64,000 bases of DNA from Synergistaceae bacterium. GTDB taxonomy: Bacteria > Synergistota > Synergistia > Synergistales > Aminobacteriaceae. The stretch lies in NCBI GenBank assembly GCA_017439345.1, contig JAFSJJ010000019.1, forward strand, positions 35,765 through 99,764. Reading direction: 5' to 3'. The position numbers and the translations under genes were made by a program. Of this stretch, positions 9,026 to 18,186 are shown one piece after another. Below the pieces are notes generated by a model, which had not been told where the DNA came from, made no database searches, and saw nothing but the letters and a program-made list of their open reading frames with translations. Every line of letters starts with the position of its first letter. Position 1 is the first letter of the stretch.

Positions 9026-10750
9026 TTACTTCCAAAGCTCCCACTTTGATTGATCCGTGTGAAGCAGATGATGAGACTTTTCTCCCAGAGGTTCGCCCAA
9101 ATATTCTTTATAGCACTGAATAATAGAAGGGTTCTCGTGTGAGAATCTCAAGTTCATCTTCTTGTCCAAGTCAAGCAGAATACGCCCGCGTCCTTCGCCA
9201 AGTTCTTTGCCCTCTTCAATTGGCTGGCCTCCTCCGCCTGCGCACCCTGTAGGACATGCCATGCACTCGACAAAATCATAGTGGACTCTACCGGCTTGAA
9301 TGTCCTCGCAAAGTTTCCTGATATTTCCCAGACCGTGAGCTACTGCTATTCTTAATTTAATGCCTGCAATCTCGAACTCAGTCTCTTTGATGCCGTCATA
9401 GTCGCGTACATACTTGAATGCGTTTGCGTCAGGGTTGCTGCCTGTAACAACTTTATATGCCGTTCTTAATGCTGCCTCCATGACTCCGCCCGTAGTTCCG
9501 AAAATATGACCTGCTCCTGAAGCTGTGCCTAAAGGTGCATCGAATTCTGACTCTTCAAGTGATTTTGCGTCAATGCCTTCTGATTTAATCAGCCTGTCGA
9601 GTTCTCTGACTGTCAAGACAACGTCAATGTCGCGCGCTCCTGAAGCGTTCATGCACTCAACATCGCACTCGTATTTTTTCGCAGTACAAGGCATTATTGA
9701 GACGTGATAAATTTTTTCGGGTTCGACTCCCAAAATCTGAGCGTACCACGTTTTTATAATTGCTCCGAACATTTGTTGCGGTGATTTCGCGCTTGATAAC
9801 TGAGGCACTAAATCAGGAAATTCCATCTTGATAAATCTTACCCAGCCCGGACAGCATGAAGTGAACATAGGATACTGTTTTAACTCGCCTGCTTTGAACC
9901 TGTGAAGGAACTCATTAGCTTCTTCCATGATCGTCAAGTCAGCAGAAAAGTCCGTATCAAAGACGTAATTAAATCCTACTGCACGTAACGCACTCGCTAA
10001 ACGATTCTGAGTCGCTTCCTCATGAGTCAAGCCTAACTTCTCGCCCCATGAAGTTCTGACAGCAGGAGCAACTGAAGCAATCATGATTTTATCGCCTGAA
10101 GCAAAGGCATCGCGTACCTTCTGAGTGTCATCGCGTACTGTTAATGCTCCGACAGGGCAGTGAGTTATACATTGTCCGCAAATTGTGCAGTTGACTTTTG
10201 TAATGTCCTGGCCGTCCCTGACATCGACTGTAGTGCGTGAACCTGTTCTTGATATATCCCAGACGTTCATTTTCTGGATATTGTCGCAAACCTGAACACA
10301 GCGCATACACTTAATACACTTCTGAGCGTTTCGTATTAACGGGAAATCCATATTCCAGTCAAACGCGGGCAGGTCTTCATGATATGGAAATTCGTTAATG
10401 CCTAAGTCGTTCGCCACTGTCTGAAGTTCGCAGTTCCCTGACCTGACACACTCGGCGCAACGTGCATTGTGCTGGCTGAGAATTAATTCAACGTTGACTC
10501 TTCTTGCTTGTCTTGCTTTAGGTGAATTAGTGATGACCTTCATACCTTCCTGTAAAATCGTATTGCATGAAGATACGAGTCTGTCCTGGCCTTCTATTTC
10601 GACAACGCAGACTCTACAGGCTCCGATCTCGTTTACTTTTTTCAAGTAGCACAGGTGGGGAATCGTTATATTATTTAATTTCGCGGCCTCAAGTATCGTT
10701 GTGTTCTCGGGAACCTGTACAGCTTTTCCGTTAATTGTCGCGTTTACCAT
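9026..10750 (-). CDS. hydA: [FeFe] hydrogenase catalytic subunit
   Basis: A 574-residue iron-only hydrogenase. In order: a plant-type 2Fe-2S domain (Cys34, then GACRVCVVE and a later Cys), a His/Cys segment (HNARCAECVRSGNCELQ), two 4Fe-4S ferredoxin motifs (CIKCMRCVQVC and CTICGQCITHC), then the H-cluster domain with TSCCPGW, MPCTAKKYE and ECMACPTGCAGGGGQP (near residue 495). All H-cluster cysteines are intact. It overlaps the upstream oxidoreductase gene by 7 bases, so the two proteins are likely one complex. No hydE, hydF or hydG maturase lies in the window. The role is probably disposal of fermentation electrons as H2; the partner suggests NAD(P)H as donor. No signal peptide, so cytoplasmic. 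Confidence 0.95.
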   Translation of the reverse strand: MVNATINGKAVQVPENTTILEAAKLNNITIPHLCYLKKVNEIGACRVCVVEIEGQDRLVSSCNTILQEGMKVITNSPKARQARRVNVELILSQHNARCAECVRSGNCELQTVANDLGINEFPYHEDLPAFDWNMDFPLIRNAQKCIKCMRCVQVCDNIQKMNVWDISRTGSRTTVDVRDGQDITKVNCTICGQCITHCPVGALTVRDDTQKVRDAFASGDKIMIASVAPAVRTSWGEKLGLTHEEATQNRLASALRAVGFNYVFDTDFSADLTIMEEANEFLHRFKAGELKQYPMFTSCCPGWVRFIKMEFPDLVPQLSSAKSPQQMFGAIIKTWYAQILGVEPEKIYHVSIMPCTAKKYECDVECMNASGARDIDVVLTVRELDRLIKSEGIDAKSLEESEFDAPLGTASGAGHIFGTTGGVMEAALRTAYKVVTGSNPDANAFKYVRDYDGIKETEFEIAGIKLRIAVAHGLGNIRKLCEDIQAGRVHYDFVECMACPTGCAGGGGQPIEEGKELGEGRGRILLDLDKKMNLRFSHENPSIIQCYKEYLGEPLGEKSHHLLHTDQSKWELWK

Positions 10751-12600
10751 TTGAATTCACGCCCCTCCCTGAATTTTCCGAAACCGTAATAATCACATCT
10801 TAAGCAGCGGTTTGACTCCTGTTCCATTTCTTCCTGAGTCATGCCTTTCTCTACGAGCTTGAAATCATGTACGCGTTCATCGATTGGACGTTCACGCATT
10901 TTGACTCTTCCGCAAGCTGGTCTGTTATGAGGTACAGGATCAGGAATCTCAACAGGAATCTCAATAGGATGATGGAAGCCGAGATACTCATCAATATTTG
11001 CTGCTGCGACTTTACCTGCTGCTATAGCGCGTATAACTGTTGCAGGACCTGAGACGCAATCTCCGCCGGAAAATACTCCGTCCATGTTTACGCCCTTGAC
11101 CTGTTCGCTGTCGAAAGCCTCAATGCAGCCCCATTTAACTGCGATGCCTGACTCCTCGAAGTTGTGAGAGTCGATTCCTTGACCAATTGCAACGACGATA
11201 ATATCAGCCTCGAGTCTTATCGGTTCTGCGCTTGCATCTTTAGGCGCGGGTCTGCCTCCTTTGATGTTGCTTATCATTTGCTGCTTGACCCACAGGGCTT
11301 TAGCTTTGCCGTCACTGCCGACTTCGACTTTCAACGGTGCTGCAAGTTCGAGAATTTCACAGCCTTCAACTTCTGTAGCTTCAACTTCTTCAGCCAGGGC
11401 CGTCATGTCATCTTTGCGTCTTCTGTAAGCAAGGGTTACTTTGTCAGCGTTTAATCTCAGTGAAGATCTTGCGCAGTCCATTGCAACGTTACCGCCTCCG
11501 ACAACGACAACTTTTTTGCCTCTGAAGTCAGGGTATTCGTCATCGCCTATCATTCGCAGTAATTTAACGGCCGACATGACTCCTTCTGCATCTTCGCCGG
11601 GAATCTTGAGAGTCTTGTCAGTGTGGGCACCGATTGCTATATAAATTGCGTCGAACTCAGAACGTAACTTTGAGAGCGGATAGTCAGGGCCTCCGATTGA
11701 GACTTCTTTATGAACCTTAATATCACCGGCTGTTAATAGAGTCTCTATCTCTTCATGTAAAACTTCTCTGGGCAGACGATATGAAGGGATACCGTAACGC
11801 AGCATACCTCCGAGTCTCTTTCTCTGTTCGAAAATTTCTACTGAATGACCCATCATACCGAGATAGTACGCAGCACTTATACCGCTTGGGCCTCCGCCGA
11901 TGATTGCTACTTTCTTACCTGTTGCAGGAGCAGGCTTCTCACCTTCGCGATATACAGGGACGTGGCCTGAATGATCTATTGCGTAGAGTTTCAAGCCTCT
12001 GATATTAATTGCGTCATCGACCATACGTCTACGGCATTTATTTTCGCAAGGGTGTTCGCAGACCATAGCGCAGACACTTGGGAAGGGGTTATCTTTGCGT
12101 ATTAATCTAACAGCGTCGGCGTATCGTCCTGCGTTGACAAGGGCAATATATCCGGGAATATCGACATGTGCGGGGCAGAGAGTCACACAAGGTACAGCGT
12201 GGAAACCGTCTGAATTGCATTTGTGATTCTTTGCGTGGGACTCGTAATCATCGCGGAAGCCCTTTACACCTTTCAAGACCATGTTAGCGGCCTCGTAACC
12301 TATTGCGCAGTCAGCTGAATCTGAAATTGTCTGAGCAGTCTTCTCAATCTGAGATACTGTCTTCATGCTGCCTTTACCGTCAATAAGATCATCGATCAGT
12401 CTTTCGAGCTGAGGCAGACCTACACGGCAGGGGACACACTTTCCGCATGTCTGGGCTGAACATACTTTGAGATAACTGCTTGCTACATCGAGAGGACAAA
12501 GACCGGGAGGCGCACCTTTAACGCGTCGTTCTAAATCAGTGTGAAGCGACTCTACAGTGGCCTGAGCTTTTGTCTCGTTCATAATGCTAAGGCGGCTCAA
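10744..12600 (-). CDS. NuoF-like Fe-S domain fused to GltD-type FAD/NAD(P) oxidoreductase (hydrogenase partner)
   Basis: A 618-residue fusion. Residues about 40-110 carry the NuoF C-terminal 4Fe-4S motif (CGKCVPCRVG with a later Cys). Next comes a GltD-like Fe-S domain (CHPC-like CAMVCEHPCENKCRR, near 180), then two dinucleotide folds, FAD (IIGGGPSGISAAYYLG) and NAD(P) (VVVGGGNVAMDCAR), ending with a further cysteine pair (CLRCDYYG). It probably passes electrons between NAD(P)H and HydA. HydDB group A2 hydrogenases are described as linked to glutamate-synthase-like proteins, which fits. The likely start is TTG at 12600, with GAGGGAG at workable spacing; an ATG at 12582 lacks a ribosome site. 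Confidence 0.85.
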   Translation of the reverse strand: MSRLSIMNETKAQATVESLHTDLERRVKGAPPGLCPLDVASSYLKVCSAQTCGKCVPCRVGLPQLERLIDDLIDGKGSMKTVSQIEKTAQTISDSADCAIGYEAANMVLKGVKGFRDDYESHAKNHKCNSDGFHAVPCVTLCPAHVDIPGYIALVNAGRYADAVRLIRKDNPFPSVCAMVCEHPCENKCRRRMVDDAINIRGLKLYAIDHSGHVPVYREGEKPAPATGKKVAIIGGGPSGISAAYYLGMMGHSVEIFEQRKRLGGMLRYGIPSYRLPREVLHEEIETLLTAGDIKVHKEVSIGGPDYPLSKLRSEFDAIYIAIGAHTDKTLKIPGEDAEGVMSAVKLLRMIGDDEYPDFRGKKVVVVGGGNVAMDCARSSLRLNADKVTLAYRRRKDDMTALAEEVEATEVEGCEILELAAPLKVEVGSDGKAKALWVKQQMISNIKGGRPAPKDASAEPIRLEADIIVVAIGQGIDSHNFEESGIAVKWGCIEAFDSEQVKGVNMDGVFSGGDCVSGPATVIRAIAAGKVAAANIDEYLGFHHPIEIPVEIPDPVPHNRPACGRVKMRERPIDERVHDFKLVEKGMTQEEMEQESNRCLRCDYYGFGKFREGREFKW

Positions 12601-12676
12601 AAAAGATCACTCCCTCGTTATTGTTTGTTTGATTATTTTGTTGTGAAAAAAATTTTTTACCCCTTGAATGTGAAAT

Positions 12677-12682
12677 ATTATA
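12677..12682 (-). promoter_or_regulatory. candidate -10 box for the hydrogenase operon
   Basis: A perfect TATAAT on the minus strand about 77 bases before the oxidoreductase start. The -35 region is not recognisable; ATGATTCATG-type direct repeats lie just upstream and could be a regulator site. Confidence 0.3.
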
Positions 12683-12700
12683 CATGATTCATGATTGCAT

Positions 12701-12737
12701 AAAAAAAACAGAAGACCTGATTAACAAGTCTCCTGTC
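12701..12737 (-). terminator. rho-independent terminator after the Rpn-type pseudogene
   Basis: On the minus strand CAGGAGAC pairs with GTCTTCTG (one G-U) and is followed by eight T. It ends the transcript of the exported protein, galT and the nuclease relic. Confidence 0.75.
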
Positions 12738-12755
12738 ATGATGTGTTAATTTAAT

Positions 12756-13692
12756 TTACTGATTTGCTTTGAGGGTCTTAGCGAGTCTCTTGACTGCTGT
12801 CATTGAGAGTCCTGAGTACTCGACTATTTCATCAAGAGCGAGTTTGCCGGCTTGAAGCATCCTGAGAGCAAACGATTCTTTTTCCTGTTTAGCTGCTTGA
12901 GCTGCATCTTTAGTAGCTTGTTTAAAATTCTGCTCGACTTGTTCTACAGCTTGTTGCACAGCTTGTTCTACCATCTGTTTTGCTAATTTCAGGGCGCGTT
13001 TCTCAGCAAGTTTCTCAGCACGTTTATCGGCTTCAATATTGATACTTTCTTCCCATACTCCTGCCACTTCTATCACCCCCTCCGGCTCTTGCTTGAAGTG
13101 CCTTGTTCTCTCTGCAAGCGGCTTGTAATTCATTTTGTCAGGATTGACACACAATAAATCATGTATCAGTTTACCGAGTGCAGTGTCTCTATCTTTGTGA
13201 GATGCATTCACGTAAATAATGTGAGACTCATCACCGAACTTTTTACCCGTCTCGTTAATGACTCTGTCAATCGTGTAAATCGGCAGGCCTCCCTTGAGAA
13301 TGTCTTTCTCTGTGATAAATATAACGTAGACTTCAGGAAGCGGTTCAAACGTTTTTGTTCCCGGCTCAAGACTTCTTACATCAATCATGCTGCTGTGATA
13401 CCTGGCTCGTTTAGGCTTAGCTCCCTTGTTAGCGCGCTGAAATTCAATATCGTATTTACGACCCTTCTTGTCAGTCGCTAATATATCGAGTCTCACTTCA
13501 CGCTCCGGACCTGTCAAAGTTTCTTGTATCGCTGACGACAACACGATTAAATCATCGCGGTTAAGAATGATTCTGAATTATAAGTTCAACGCATTCGTTG
13601 TGTCCTTCAAAGCATAGTTTCATTAAAGCATCGTCCATGAGGCACAAACTTGCGGCAAGATCATAATCTTTCTGAGTTAATTTACGAGTCAT
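12756..13692 (-). pseudogene. Rpn-family PD-(D/E)XK nuclease, frameshifted
   Basis: From the ATG at 13692, which overlaps the galT stop as ATGA, 43 codons read MTRKLTQKDYDLAAS and on to VELIIQNHS, then stop. The remaining frame (readable from GTG at 13544) continues the same protein: RIILNRDD, then the catalytic-type block VRLDILATDKKG-KYDIEFQ, GLPIYTIDR, and a charged coiled-coil region rich in EQ/AEK heptads ending in a small helix-turn-helix-like segment. One extra base near 13572 explains the break. Rpn proteins are recombination-promoting nucleases related to transposases (PF12784-like). As it stands the full protein is not made; a shorter product from the internal GTG would lack the N-terminal domain. 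A sequencing error or programmed slip cannot be excluded. Confidence 0.75.
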
Positions 13693-15203
13693 GCAAGAAC
13701 CTTCTCCGCGAACCTGTCAAACGCTGCGAGTCCTTCAGGTGTCCTCTTATAGACTCCGCTGTCAGTCAGAACCTGAGCAAACACTTGGCCGACTTCAGAG
13801 CGAATCATATTTTTAATCGTTAAATCATCGTTGCAGGCTTTCAAGTCCTCATGTTTAACGCGCAGAGTTTTATACCAGTCCGAATGAATGCTTAAATCTT
13901 CACTGAGAGAGTCTCTGCCCTCAAGCCATGACGTGCAAATTTTCTCGAGAGACGCTTTCAATCTTGCAGGCAGGACAGCGAGTCCCATGACTTCGATTAA
14001 GCCTATGTTCTCCTTCTTGATGTGATGGACTTCACTATGAGGGTGAAAGATTCCCAAAGGATGCTCTTCACTTGTTCTGTTATTGCGCAGGACTAAATCA
14101 ATCTCGTAGTTATCGCCCCGTCGTCTTGCAATAGGCGTTATAGTGTTATGGGCTTCTCCGTCAGAGTATGCAAATATATTCGCTTCCTCGTCAGTCCATT
14201 CGCGCCACGCTGATAAAATTTTATCGGACATAGCTGCAAGTTTTTCAGGATTGCGTGAGAATAATCTTATCGCAGACATTGGCCACTTGATTCTACCGGC
14301 TGTAATATCATCGTCTGATAACGTGTAGTGCTTCTCAAACGGTGCATTATCCATCGCAAAGACGTAACGCCCTCCCTGATAGTGATCATGTGAGAGTATA
14401 GAACCTCCGACAATGGGCAGGTCAGCATTCGAGCCTATGAAGTAGTGAGGAAATCTCTCAATGAACGCAAAGAGGTTGTCAAATGTCTCACGCGAAATCA
14501 GCATAGGGACATGATTAGAGTCAAGGACTATGCAGTGTTCGTTATAATAACTGTACGGCGAATACTGGAAGAACCATTTATGACCGTTGAACTCTAAGGG
14601 TATAAGTCTTATGTTCTGACGCGCGGGGTGTCCGTGATGACCGTAAAAGCCTTCGTTCTCAGGGCATAATAAACACTTCGGGTAACCTGTAGACTTCATT
14701 GCACGAGCCTTAGCTATGTCTCTTGGATCCTTCTCAGGCTTGCTCATGTTAATAGTTATATCAAGCTCCCCGAACTCAGTTAGAGTCTTCCAGCAGATAT
14801 TTTTTGCAGTACGTTCTGAGCGAATATAATTTGAAGATATTCCCAGAGAGTAAAAATAATTTGTAGCGTCAACAGGTGAATTTTTTCTCAGGGACTCGAA
14901 TCTTTCTATCACATCAGAAGGGCGGGGCGTTAATACTCCCATTAATTTAGTGTCGAGTAAGTCGCGTTCTGTCTCAGTGTTCTCGATTAAGTTATTCTCT
15001 GCTGACCAGTCAAGAATTTTCGCGAGAATTGAGTCCGGTGAAGCTGAGAAGTCCTGCGAGTCAACTTCTTCAAATTCAAACGAATTGAGTCCGAGAATGC
15101 CTATCAACGAGTTAGCAGCCCATATTTTGTCTTCAGGATTGATTAAGCCGTGATAGAGAGCAAACGCAATCAGATTATTAATTTCGTGATTAACGTTAAT
15201 CAT
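13689..15203 (-). CDS. galT: UDP-glucose--hexose-1-phosphate uridylyltransferase, Gram-positive (class II) type
   Basis: A 504-residue Leloir-pathway enzyme that exchanges UMP between UDP-glucose and galactose-1-phosphate. It matches the long Firmicutes/Lactobacillus-type GalT: an N-terminal helical region (NHEINNLIAFALYHGLI), GYPKCLLCPENEGFYG, HPARQNIRLIPL, and the active-site stretch SILSHDHYQGG with the histidine nucleophile. The length is normal for this class (about 490-505). No galK or galE lies beside it. It starts 4 bases after an exported protein and ends overlapping the nuclease relic, so it is in one transcription unit. Confidence 0.92.
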   Translation of the reverse strand: MINVNHEINNLIAFALYHGLINPEDKIWAANSLIGILGLNSFEFEEVDSQDFSASPDSILAKILDWSAENNLIENTETERDLLDTKLMGVLTPRPSDVIERFESLRKNSPVDATNYFYSLGISSNYIRSERTAKNICWKTLTEFGELDITINMSKPEKDPRDIAKARAMKSTGYPKCLLCPENEGFYGHHGHPARQNIRLIPLEFNGHKWFFQYSPYSYYNEHCIVLDSNHVPMLISRETFDNLFAFIERFPHYFIGSNADLPIVGGSILSHDHYQGGRYVFAMDNAPFEKHYTLSDDDITAGRIKWPMSAIRLFSRNPEKLAAMSDKILSAWREWTDEEANIFAYSDGEAHNTITPIARRRGDNYEIDLVLRNNRTSEEHPLGIFHPHSEVHHIKKENIGLIEVMGLAVLPARLKASLEKICTSWLEGRDSLSEDLSIHSDWYKTLRVKHEDLKACNDDLTIKNMIRSEVGQVFAQVLTDSGVYKRTPEGLAAFDRFAEKVLA

Positions 15204-15206
15204 GAT

Positions 15207-15875
15207 TTACTCTGCTCCTCGTCCGTCGTCCTTCCATTCGACTCTGAGTGAAAGTATCGACCATGTGTTTTTACTGCCCCACTTGTAAGGCCTTGCTGTT
15301 GCTGTGAAGTATGCAGGTCTCTCGGATTTCTTCTTGAGGTTGTAGAGTTCGCCTTCCATTGTGATAACGCGCTTGTTTCTTCTGACCTCTTGAACGTCTG
15401 CATAATAAATCTTGTCTTCGCCCCAGCTCTTAGCGTCAAAGTGATAATTATCTCCGTCAAAGTATGCTTCAGGAGCGTAACCCAGAATGCTTTGATGTTC
15501 AATGTCATCGATTGCAAAATATTTTCTGATTGGTCTTAACACGTCATCAGCTGCCATGATGTTAGGGCCGTATTCACATTTTCTGCGTCTGCATTTCTTG
15601 AGGGTACTCTTAGGGTTATTGATGATGTTATGAGCTATTCCGAATCGAATCAAGTCGCCTGCGTTGTCAGGATTTCCCAAATGCAAAATAGAGTCATCGC
15701 CGTCTTCTTCCAAGTCAAAGTTATAGAGTCCCTGTTCAGTGAAGTTGCTGATGAAGATTCCCATTCTGTGAAGCTCGTCATCATCCCTTGAAGCTGCGAT
15801 TGAACTTGAAGCCGAAGCCAGAGAGAATATAGCGATAGTTACGAGAATTGCTGCGATAAAAATTTTACGTTTCAT
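15207..15875 (-). CDS. exported protein of unknown function
   Basis: A 222-residue protein that I do not recognise. The start chosen is the ATG at 15875 (preceded by a GGAGG-like site at 15889-15885), giving a typical Sec signal MKRKIFIAAILVTIAIFSLA with likely cleavage near SIAA/SRDD. A longer frame upstream to 16040 has no signal and no ribosome site. The mature part is polar, with a KKCRRRKCEYG patch (two cysteines) and an alternating C-terminal region (VITMEGELYNL, ATARPYKWG) that looks like beta-strands. It is probably periplasmic. It is divergent from flhA and co-directional with galT. Confidence 0.7.
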   Translation of the reverse strand: MKRKIFIAAILVTIAIFSLASASSSIAASRDDDELHRMGIFISNFTEQGLYNFDLEEDGDDSILHLGNPDNAGDLIRFGIAHNIINNPKSTLKKCRRRKCEYGPNIMAADDVLRPIRKYFAIDDIEHQSILGYAPEAYFDGDNYHFDAKSWGEDKIYYADVQEVRRNKRVITMEGELYNLKKKSERPAYFTATARPYKWGSKNTWSILSLRVEWKDDGRGAE

Positions 15876-16015
15876 GATTAATGACCTCCATATATAATAA
15901 ATGTGAATAAGATTATAGCAACAAGATAAAATTTTCTGTTTTATTGCTTTTCGTGTAAAATACAGTCTAAATTTTTTCCAGTTATCATTATTAATGAACG
16001 GGGATGATTTTAACA

Positions 16016-18175
16016 TTGGCAGAGGCCGCAGGAGTTTCACAAGTATCCGGCATTCGTAAGAAAGTACAGAGCTATTCTGACATCGGAGTAGCTCTCTTAA
16101 TGGTGCTTATAATTATTATGATGGTCGTGCCTCTTCCTACATGGTTAATAGATATGCTGCTTGCCATGAATATAACTCTCGGAGTAGTGACTCTCTTAGT
16201 TACGTTCTATGTAAAGCGCGCGTTAGACCTCTCGATATTCCCTACTCTGTTATTAATCTCTACACTATTTAGACTCTCTCTTAACGTATCGACAACGAGA
16301 TTAATCTTGCTTTACGGCAACGCAGGAGAGTTAATCAATGCATTCGGAAATTTCGTAGTCGGAGGCAATTACGTAGTCGGAATAATTATGTTCTTGATTC
16401 TCGTAATCATTCAGATGTTAGTCATCACTAAAGGCGCAGAGAGAGTCGCAGAGGTCGCAGCAAGATTCACCCTTGACGCAATGCCCGGCAAACAAATGTC
16501 AATCGATGCAGATTTGAACTCAGGCCTTATAGACGAACAGGGAGCTAAACAGCGAAGACAGGACATTCAACGCGAGGCAGACTTTTACGGAGCTATGGAC
16601 GGTGCAAGCAAATTCGTTAAGGGAGACGCAATAGCAGGACTCATAATAACGACCATAAATATAATCGGAGGCTTATCAATCGGGATATTCATGAGGGGCA
16701 TGGACGCGGCTCAAGCGGCAGGACACTACAGCTTATTAACTGTCGGTGATGGTCTTGTCGGTCAGATACCTGCGCTTTTGATGTCTACAGCAATGGGCGT
16801 TATAGTTACGAGGGCGGCAGCAAGTTCTGAACTCGGCCCGGACTTAATTAACTCCTTCACTATGTATCCCAGACCTTTATATATTGCTTCAGGAATGCTC
16901 TTATGTTTGGGAGTAATGCCCGGTCTTCCTACAGCACCGTTTTTAGCGTTGTCGTTATTGATGGGCTTTCTTGGCTACACTGTAGGACGTGAAGCGAACG
17001 TTGCAGCAATCGAAGCAGATGAACAGGCAGCAAAGTCAGGAACACCTCAAGCACCTTCAGGAGCAGGAGGAGCAATGGCACCAGCAGGAGCAGCCCCCGG
17101 AGCAGCTGAAGCCCCGGCCAAGTCCGAACCTGTATCACCTGACGACGTTATGAAATTATTGACCGTTGAACCTATGGAAGCAGAGATCGGTTATGCGATT
17201 ATCCCGTTGATTGACCCTGCTCAAGGCGGAGACATGTTAGACCGAATAGGCACGATACGAAAGCAGATGGCTCTTGAAATGGGAATTGTAGTCCCTCCTA
17301 TAAGAATTCGCGATAATATTCAAATTAAGCCTACAGAATATATTTTGCGGGTCAAGGGAGCTGAAGCAGGAAGAGGAGAATTGCTACCCGATCACTATTT
17401 AGCAATGAACACAGGAGCAGTAGAAGAAGATTTAATCGGAGTGCCGACTAAAGAACCTGCGTTTGGTCTGCCTGCGTTGTGGATCTCACCTGACTTAAGA
17501 GACAAAGCCGAAGCTATGGGTTACACAGTTGTTGATGCGCCGAGCGTCTTAGCTACTCACTTATCAGAAGTAATACGCAAGAACGGAGCAGAGTTATTGA
17601 CACGTCAGGAAGTCCAGAAATTAACTGACATGGTCAAAGAGACTGCGCCCGCTGTTGTAGGTGAATTGTTAGCATCGCTTTCACTCGGAGAGATCCAGAA
17701 AGTATTGCAGAACTTAATACGTGAACAGATTCCGATTAGAGATCTTGTTACTATATTTGAGGCTCTGGCAGATTTCGGCAAGATGTCAAGAAGTGTAGAT
17801 TTCCTGACTGAACGGGCAAGAGAAGCATTATCGCGCTTAATATCGCTCAAGATTCAGGGCCCTGACGGAGTCATAACAGCAGCTACTCTTTCACCGAACT
17901 GGGAGCATAAAATCATGTCAGGAGTCGACGGCGATTTGACTCGAGGCTGGCAGCTGAACTTAGACCCCAGAGAAGTCCAGAAGATGATCAGCGCAATATC
18001 GCGGGCAATGGAAGATATGATCGTTAAGAATCTGCCTCCTGTATTGCTCGTTCACCCTGATGTAAGATTAATAGTTCGAAGGCTTATCGAAGGCTCAATA
18101 AGTAATATATTCGTTGTGTCTTATAATGAGATAACACGCGGCGTTCAGATTAAGACGGTCGGAATGGTGGAATAG
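16016..18175 (+). CDS. flhA: flagellar type III export gate protein FlhA
   Basis: The large export-gate subunit of the flagellar secretion apparatus. The N-terminal half has about eight membrane segments, including the conserved KRALDLSIFPTLLLI, LFRLSLNVSTTR and the FHIPEP-type cytoplasmic loop region DAMPGKQMSIDADL. A Gly/Ala/Pro linker follows (GAGGAMAPAGAAPG, near residue 355), then the cytoplasmic domain. The ORF can begin with ATG at 16004, but the purine-rich GGGGATGAT there looks like the ribosome site for the TTG at 16016, so I use TTG; the difference is four residues. First gene of the flagellar/chemotaxis block; flhF follows after 11 bases. Normal family length (about 690-720). Confidence 0.95.
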   Translation: MAEAAGVSQVSGIRKKVQSYSDIGVALLMVLIIIMMVVPLPTWLIDMLLAMNITLGVVTLLVTFYVKRALDLSIFPTLLLISTLFRLSLNVSTTRLILLYGNAGELINAFGNFVVGGNYVVGIIMFLILVIIQMLVITKGAERVAEVAARFTLDAMPGKQMSIDADLNSGLIDEQGAKQRRQDIQREADFYGAMDGASKFVKGDAIAGLIITTINIIGGLSIGIFMRGMDAAQAAGHYSLLTVGDGLVGQIPALLMSTAMGVIVTRAAASSELGPDLINSFTMYPRPLYIASGMLLCLGVMPGLPTAPFLALSLLMGFLGYTVGREANVAAIEADEQAAKSGTPQAPSGAGGAMAPAGAAPGAAEAPAKSEPVSPDDVMKLLTVEPMEAEIGYAIIPLIDPAQGGDMLDRIGTIRKQMALEMGIVVPPIRIRDNIQIKPTEYILRVKGAEAGRGELLPDHYLAMNTGAVEEDLIGVPTKEPAFGLPALWISPDLRDKAEAMGYTVVDAPSVLATHLSEVIRKNGAELLTRQEVQKLTDMVKETAPAVVGELLASLSLGEIQKVLQNLIREQIPIRDLVTIFEALADFGKMSRSVDFLTERAREALSRLISLKIQGPDGVITAATLSPNWEHKIMSGVDGDLTRGWQLNLDPREVQKMISAISRAMEDMIVKNLPPVLLVHPDVRLIVRRLIEGSISNIFVVSYNEITRGVQIKTVGMVE

Positions 18176-18186
18176 AGTAATAAATC

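Noticed and set aside
15876..16040. Longer N-terminus of the exported protein at 15207-15875
   Set aside because: Starting at 15875 gives a clean signal peptide and ribosome site; the extension would run into the flhA start and hide the signal.
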